The position numbers and the translations under genes were made by a program. Below the pieces are notes generated by a model. It was not told where the DNA came from, ran no database searches, and saw nothing but the letters and a program-made list of their open reading frames with translations. A stretch of 64,000 nt of DNA from Alteromonas sp. a30 (GTDB taxonomy: Bacteria > Pseudomonadota > Gammaproteobacteria > Enterobacterales > Alteromonadaceae): assembly GCF_026788005.1 (NCBI RefSeq), contig NZ_JABEPE010000001.1:1-64000 (forward strand), in the 5' to 3' direction. Shown in pieces: positions 59,529-64,000 of the stretch. Numbering within the stretch: the first letter of the stretch is position 1; each line of letters opens with the position of its first letter.

Positions 59529-59731
59529 CAGAAGACTTCCTTATTTCAATGGCTTAGCTCAACCAATGTAACCCTAGCAATGTGTTTATGCTTCATTATT
59601 GTTCATAATTCGGCTAACACAAGCACAAATTTGCCTAAACACTAATGCATTAAAGACAAAAAAACAATTGATAACAATGGTCTAAACAAGAATCATTCTT
59701 TTTGGTATCTATTTGTTTTTTAAATATTTTT

Positions 59732-59760
59732 TTGATTTCGATCAAGTTTAAAACTATACT
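59732..59760 (+). promoter_or_regulatory. Sigma-70 promoter of the bacterioferritin operon
   Basis: TTGATT (59732-59737) is followed after 17 bases by TATACT (59755-59760), 40 bases upstream of the first bacterioferritin start. The upstream stretch around 59686-59702 (AACAAGAATCATTCTTT) is weakly palindromic and might be an iron-regulator site. Confidence 0.6.
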
Positions 59761-59799
59761 CCGTCGGAAAGTTAGCAAATACCAGCGAGTGTAATTCTC

Positions 59800-60273
59800 A
59801 TGCAAGGCAACACTAAAATTGTCAGCTTATTAAACGAGGTTTTGACTCAAGAACTGACATCCATTAATCAGTTCTTTCTCCATGCCCGTATGTACAAGAA
59901 TTGGGGACTCGAAAAGCTCAATAGCGCCTGTTACAAAAAGTCAATTAAAGACATGAAACAAGCCGACAAGCTTATGGAGCGAATCTTATTTTTAGAAGGG
60001 CTACCTAACCTTCAGAATCTTGGCAAATTGATGATTGGCGAAGAAACGAAGGAAATGTTGAAGTGTGATTTGGATTTCCAAACGGCTCAACTCGACAAAC
60101 TGAGACAAGCCATTAGCGTTTGTGAACAAGAGAAAGATTACGTTACCCGTTTACTTCTCGTCGACATTTTAGATTACGAAGAAGAGCATATCGATTGGCT
60201 AGAAACGCAATTTTATCAAATCGATAACATGGGCATCGAAAATTATCTTCAAGCTCAAGTAGGAGATGAATAA
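59800..60273 (+). CDS. bfr: Bacterioferritin subunit with haem Met52 and degenerate ferroxidase centre
   Basis: This 157-residue protein is a full bacterioferritin four-helix bundle. Using Bfr numbering, which matches directly, Met52 (haem ligand) is kept, and so are Glu18, Glu127 and His130. The usual Glu51, His54 and Glu94 are Asp51, Gln54 and Gln94, so the di-iron centre is probably non-functional. In organisms with two Bfr types, one binds haem and the other oxidises iron; this would be the haem subunit. Overlaps the second subunit by 8 bases. Confidence 0.9.
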   Translation: MQGNTKIVSLLNEVLTQELTSINQFFLHARMYKNWGLEKLNSACYKKSIKDMKQADKLMERILFLEGLPNLQNLGKLMIGEETKEMLKCDLDFQTAQLDKLRQAISVCEQEKDYVTRLLLVDILDYEEEHIDWLETQFYQIDNMGIENYLQAQVGDE

Positions 60274-60742
60274 CATGCAAGGCAAACAAAATATTATCGA
60301 TGCGTTAAACCTTTTGTTGAAAAACGAACTCACTGCAATGGATCAGTATTTTATCCATTCCAGAATGTATCACGACTGGGGTTTAACCAAATTATATGAA
60401 CGCATCGACCACGAATTTGACGATGAAAAGCAACACGCTTCCCTACTCATTGAGCGAATTTTATTCCTTGAAGGAACGCCGGATTTAAGTCAACGTGATC
60501 CGCTAATGGTAGGCAAAGATGTGCCTAGTATGTTGGAAAATGACTTAAAAGTTGAATACTTAGTCGATACGTTATTGAAAGATACCATCGCATTATGTGA
60601 GCAAGAACAAGATTACGTAACCCGTCATATGTTGTACACGCTCATTGAAGAAACCGAAATGGATCATGCGTATTGGTTAGAGCAACAACTTCGCTTAATC
60701 AAAACTTTAGGATTAAGCAACTATTTGCAATCGCAAATGTAA
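60266..60742 (+). CDS. bfr: Bacterioferritin subunit with intact ferroxidase site but no haem Met
   Basis: This 158-residue protein has Glu18, Glu51, His54, Glu94 and an ExxH pair at 128/131 (one residue inserted), i.e. the full di-iron ferroxidase ligands. Position 52 is Lys instead of the haem-binding Met. It therefore complements the upstream subunit. Translational coupling through the 8-base overlap suggests a mixed 24-mer storing iron. Confidence 0.9.
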   Translation: MNNMQGKQNIIDALNLLLKNELTAMDQYFIHSRMYHDWGLTKLYERIDHEFDDEKQHASLLIERILFLEGTPDLSQRDPLMVGKDVPSMLENDLKVEYLVDTLLKDTIALCEQEQDYVTRHMLYTLIEETEMDHAYWLEQQLRLIKTLGLSNYLQSQM

Positions 60743-60762
60743 TTCGAATTTCGATTGATAAA

Positions 60763-60789
60763 AAAGGGCGTCTTTTCAGGCGCCCTTTT
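60763..60789. terminator. Bidirectional terminator between bacterioferritin and receptor genes
   Basis: AAAGGGCG (60763-60770) pairs with CGCCCTTT (60781-60788) around a 10-base loop, with A and T tracts on both sides. It lies between convergent operons. Confidence 0.85.
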
Positions 60790-60813
60790 CGTTTTCATCG
60801 GTTTTATTGTTAA

Positions 60814-62976
60814 TTAAAAACGATAATTCAACGTGACTTTGAATTGTCTTGGTGTGCCGTAGCGATATTGTTCGAAAAAGCCGATTTGGCTGAAGTATTT
60901 TTTATCGAACAGGTTGTCGAGGTTCACTTGAATGCGAGTTTTTGGATTAATATCATAACGCGCCATCAAATTCACAATGGAATAGGCTTCTTGATCTAAC
61001 CGAATACTGCCATTCACAGAATAAGTTTCATCCTGCCAATTGACACCACCACCAACGGTTAGCTCTGGTAATGCATCAACAAATTGATAAGTCGTAAAAA
61101 GCTTAAATTGTTTACGAGGATGATCGGTGTTTACGTCAATACCCTGTGCATCTTCAGCATTAAAGTATGAATAACCGGCGTTAATGTTCCAACCTTCAAC
61201 GGGCTGACCAACCACTTCCAATTCAAAACCCTCACTCACCGTACCTTGTGCTTCTCGTTGCGCTTGGGTGTTGACTGTGCCGGGAACAAGGTAGCCGACA
61301 TCAGGCTGCGCTAAATTATCTTGCTCAATGCGGAAAACCGCCACAGAGGTATGCAAGGCATCATTTAAGAAGGTGCTTTTCAGGCCGATTTCTTTGCTCT
61401 TTCCTTTAATAGAGTCGAGAAAATCACCGAATCTATCTTGAGCATTTTGTGGCTGGAAAATTTCGGTGTAGCTGGCATAAACACGATGTTGTTGGTTAAT
61501 ATCGTAAAGCACCCCAGTATAAGGAATGAGCACATCGTCTTCACCAAAATCGGTCACAACATCGTAGCTAATTCCCGTTCTGTCCCAACTTGATAAACGT
61601 GCACCAACAATCACTTTTAGATCGTCATTAATATGAAAACGTGTTGCTCCGTAAAAGCCTTTTTGTTCAGTATCCATATCTTGTGCAATGCTGCTTTCAG
61701 TTGACCAATCCGGCTCAGGAAACTCACCATTCCATTCAAAGAAATTACCCACTGGCAAAAAGGCATTGGTTAACGCTGCATAAGTCAGGGTGTCTGCGCT
61801 TTGCTCACTGTAAATTGCCCCCAACACAAACTCGTGGATGTCGCCAAAGGCACTGTAATCGCCTTTTAACTGAATATCGTAGCTATTTTGCGAACTCTCG
61901 CCGCTACTTTTATAAGGAAATGAACTTAAGCCAATACCCGTGTCTTTGTCTAACACACCTGATAGATATAGAAGCTCGGTGCTTTGTTCATACTTCAAAT
62001 TGTTGTAGTTAACTAAAAGCTCCCAGCCATTAGCAAAGCTGTGTTGCACGTTAGCGAATACATTTTTGCCTGTTGTTTCCCATTCTGTCCATGTCGCTGC
62101 GGTGGTAGTAGATACATCCCAATCGGTTGTGCTGCCATCAGTGTAAAAGCTAGGTAAAGCGCCCCACGTTGGCGATGTTGGATCGTTATTTTGGTAGCTC
62201 GCTCCCACGCGCACTAGCGTATTTTTGCTCACATCCGCTTCAAAAACACCATATAAAACGGAAACGCTGTCTTCATATAAATCAAGAAAGGATTCGCCAT
62301 CTTGATACTTTGCTACAACACGACCTCGCATTGTGCCGCTGCGGTTGAGCCCAGTGCTAACATCAGCACTTAATTCACGACTTTCCCAGCTACCAATTGC
62401 CGCATTTACAAAGCCCGTTAGCTCTGTACTGTTAGCGCGCTTTCTGACAAGGTTGATAGAAGCAGAAGGATCACCCGCGCCAGTTAATAATCCCGTGGCA
62501 CCACGCACAAACTCAATACGCTCGTAGATAGAAACATCTTGTATGGTTTCGCCTGAATCACCAGCGAGACTCCAAGAAAGTGGCACACCATCAATTTGAT
62601 AATTGCTGATTTCAAAGCCCCGTGCTTGCAGTGTATTACGCACGTTATCAATTTCTTTTGCTGATACACCAACCGCGTTTAATACGGTATCGACAATGGT
62701 ATCAAGCGCCTGATCTTGAACGCGCAATTCGGTAATTACACTCACCGATTGCGGTGTTTCACGTAAGGTTAATCCCAACCCTGTTGCGGTATCAATGACT
62801 TCACTAACAGTATAACCACCACTTACTGTAATTCGCTCGATGCTGGGGTCAGCGTTGGTTGCGTTAGTTTGGATATCAGTTTGAGTTTGGGCATGTGCCA
62901 TCCCCGTACAGGCAAAAGCGATTGATGCAGTTAATGGCATCAATGTGAATCGATTTTTAATGCTCACAGAATACAA
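60814..62976 (-). CDS. TonB-dependent siderophore receptor
   Basis: This 720-residue outer-membrane protein has a signal peptide ending AHA near residue 29, a plug (about 65-190: TLRETPQSVSVITELRVQDQ; IDNVRNTLQARGFEIS; YERIEFVRGATGLLTGAGDP then SASINLVRKR), and a 22-strand barrel with terminal LNYRF. The pattern fits FhuE/FpvA-type ferric-siderophore receptors. There is no N-terminal signalling (STN) domain. It is divergent from the PepSY gene, with an iron-box-like site between. Confidence 0.9.
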   Translation of the reverse strand: MYSVSIKNRFTLMPLTASIAFACTGMAHAQTQTDIQTNATNADPSIERITVSGGYTVSEVIDTATGLGLTLRETPQSVSVITELRVQDQALDTIVDTVLNAVGVSAKEIDNVRNTLQARGFEISNYQIDGVPLSWSLAGDSGETIQDVSIYERIEFVRGATGLLTGAGDPSASINLVRKRANSTELTGFVNAAIGSWESRELSADVSTGLNRSGTMRGRVVAKYQDGESFLDLYEDSVSVLYGVFEADVSKNTLVRVGASYQNNDPTSPTWGALPSFYTDGSTTDWDVSTTTAATWTEWETTGKNVFANVQHSFANGWELLVNYNNLKYEQSTELLYLSGVLDKDTGIGLSSFPYKSSGESSQNSYDIQLKGDYSAFGDIHEFVLGAIYSEQSADTLTYAALTNAFLPVGNFFEWNGEFPEPDWSTESSIAQDMDTEQKGFYGATRFHINDDLKVIVGARLSSWDRTGISYDVVTDFGEDDVLIPYTGVLYDINQQHRVYASYTEIFQPQNAQDRFGDFLDSIKGKSKEIGLKSTFLNDALHTSVAVFRIEQDNLAQPDVGYLVPGTVNTQAQREAQGTVSEGFELEVVGQPVEGWNINAGYSYFNAEDAQGIDVNTDHPRKQFKLFTTYQFVDALPELTVGGGVNWQDETYSVNGSIRLDQEAYSIVNLMARYDINPKTRIQVNLDNLFDKKYFSQIGFFEQYRYGTPRQFKVTLNYRF

Positions 62977-63004
62977 CCTTGTGTCAATTTAATGAAAATA
63001 ATTT

Positions 63005-63029
63005 AATGATAATGCGATTAATTATTATT
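63005..63029. promoter_or_regulatory. Fur-box-like site between receptor and PepSY genes
   Basis: AATGATAATGCGATTAATTA and the bases that follow match the alternating GATAAT/ATTATC-type Fur motif imperfectly. It is 29 bases upstream of the receptor start and about 75 upstream of the PepSY start, so it could serve both. Confidence 0.5.
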
Positions 63030-63102
63030 TGCGTTATGATGTTAGCGCTTTCCTTTTTATCTGGAAAGACATTTTTATAATTCACAAAAAAAACACAGCA
63101 GT

Positions 63103-64000
63103 ATGAACAACACTAAACGCTCGAAACTAACAAACCGCTTTTGGTTTCAATTACACGGATGGTTTTCCCTCCCTCTTTGGATACTATTCTGTTTCATCGC
63201 TTTAACGGGGAGCATTGCTTCAATTAGTCACGAATTAACGTGGTTAACTAATCCCAATGCCAGAGCCACGAACCCTGACTCCGTTAGTGCCAAATCCCCC
63301 GACGACATTATTCAAATTGTGCAGCAAGCGCATCCAAGTGCAGATATATCTGGCATGAGCACCTTTGAACCTTATCTGGTGAATGCGGTGTTGTTTTCCG
63401 ATAAAGACAAACCCTTCGCCATTGCCTACGTAAATCAATACACAGGTGAAATACAAGAAATCAACACAGGTACCACATTTATTACCTTTATGCGTTCACT
63501 ACACGGTTGGTTACTTTTCCCTTGGCATCATGGTTACAGTGTGGGCTATTATCTTGTCAGCCTATTTTCGCTGCTGTTAATGGGGGCCGTTGTCACGGGT
63601 ATGATTGTTTACAAAAAGTTTTGGCGCGCCTTTTTCCAATTTAAACTGCGTTTTCACCAAGGCGGGCGCACTTTTCTGTCCGATCTACATAGGCTTTGCG
63701 GCGTGTGGTCTATTTGGTTCATGATTATCATGAGCTTAACGGGTTTATGGTATTTAATTCAGGCGGTAATGTGGCATAACGATGTAGAAATTGACCCCTA
63801 CCCCAATATTATTCCTGTAGAACACATCCCGATGCAAAAGACATCCGTTCCTAATGCCGCAGAGCGTGTTAAAACCGCGCTGGCAGCAGCAAAAGCGACT
63901 TATCCTGATTTTGAGTTGAGCTACATGATGTTGCCTGAACACAACCGAGATACGTTAAAACTTTACGGTAGTGGTAATGATATTTTCTATGATAATTTCA
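63103..64000 (+). CDS. PepSY-associated membrane protein, cut by the window end
   Basis: ATG 63103 opens a frame that runs off the window after 299 codons. The N-terminus WFQLHGWFSLPLWILFCFIA then LTGSIASISHELTW is the typical first helix of PepSY-TM proteins. A PepSY-like periplasmic domain follows, then FMRSLHGWLLFPWHHGYSVG and further helices (LLLMGAVVTGMIVYKKFW; SDLHRLCGVWSIWFMIIMSL). His pairs in the helices (LHGW, LHR) suit haem binding, and such proteins are proposed ferric-siderophore reductases. It is divergent from a siderophore receptor. Confidence 0.85.
   Translation, partial: MNNTKRSKLTNRFWFQLHGWFSLPLWILFCFIALTGSIASISHELTWLTNPNARATNPDSVSAKSPDDIIQIVQQAHPSADISGMSTFEPYLVNAVLFSDKDKPFAIAYVNQYTGEIQEINTGTTFITFMRSLHGWLLFPWHHGYSVGYYLVSLFSLLLMGAVVTGMIVYKKFWRAFFQFKLRFHQGGRTFLSDLHRLCGVWSIWFMIIMSLTGLWYLIQAVMWHNDVEIDPYPNIIPVEHIPMQKTSVPNAAERVKTALAAAKATYPDFELSYMMLPEHNRDTLKLYGSGNDIFYDNF

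Noticed and set aside
63005-63029. Terminator between receptor and PepSY genes
   Set aside because: The AT-rich palindromic stretch has no stable GC stem and lies between divergent genes, so a regulator site is more likely.

Overview
The window looks like the chromosome of a marine gammaproteobacterium, most like the Alteromonadales/Oceanospirillales sphere. This is inferred from a Zur-regulated ZrgA/MerC/DUF1826 zinc locus, a PanP-like decarboxylase domain, DUF2058, Sel1 lipoproteins, moderate AT-richness and frequent TTG starts with good Shine-Dalgarno sequences. No rRNA, tRNA or CRISPR array was seen, so genus is not claimed.

Positions 1-7,100 hold an accessory replicon-like element. It has a divergent control region with two inverted operators and two paralogous small regulators. 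A leftward operon follows, headed by a P2 gpA-type HUH replication initiator and continuing with a mini membrane protein, two exported proteins, a Gly-rich exported repeat protein and a membrane protein. No capsid, tail, portal or Zot gene is visible. Two small possible DNA-binding proteins with operator-like repeats lie on the far side of the initiator.

Positions 7,100-12,650 are a patchwork of short cassettes: a YegP-like protein, a stand-alone protein resembling the C-terminal part of filamentous-phage replication proteins, a frameshifted DUF192 gene, an ankyrin-like fragment with an exported protein, and a HigBA toxin-antitoxin pair. Two repeat families separate them. One is a REP/MITE-like unit in three copies; the other is a roughly 75-bp palindromic unit in two copies. 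The patchwork ends inside a broken DUF1826 gene of the zinc locus.

Positions 12,650-30,130 are mostly core-like: zinc uptake, a DUF885 lipoprotein, two Sel1 proteins and a CZB chemoreceptor. They also include a remarkable 1427-residue enzyme at 20,686-24,969. Its NRPS adenylation domain is split between motifs A5 and A6 by a complete PanP-like PLP decarboxylase. The specificity residues, read by eye, resemble a beta-alanine code, so the protein may make beta-alanine from aspartate and activate it itself. A fatty acyl-CoA ligase, DUF2058, a sigma-54 activator and an XRE regulator follow.

Positions 30,290-33,911 carry a chaperone-usher pair without a pilin. Positions 35,258-58,959 are one rightward type VI secretion operon: a fused TssB-TssC sheath protein, Hcp, TssE, TssF, TssG, VgrG, an adaptor block (DUF2169-pentapeptide, pentapeptide, DUF3540, DUF4150), then a TssJ-like lipoprotein, TssK, TssL, TssM and TssA, and four small cargo-like genes. 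No ClpV (TssH) is present in the window.

Positions 58,983-64,000 form an iron locus after a SPOR protein: two bacterioferritin subunits with complementary active sites, convergent with a TonB-dependent siderophore receptor, which is divergent from a PepSY membrane protein cut by the window end.
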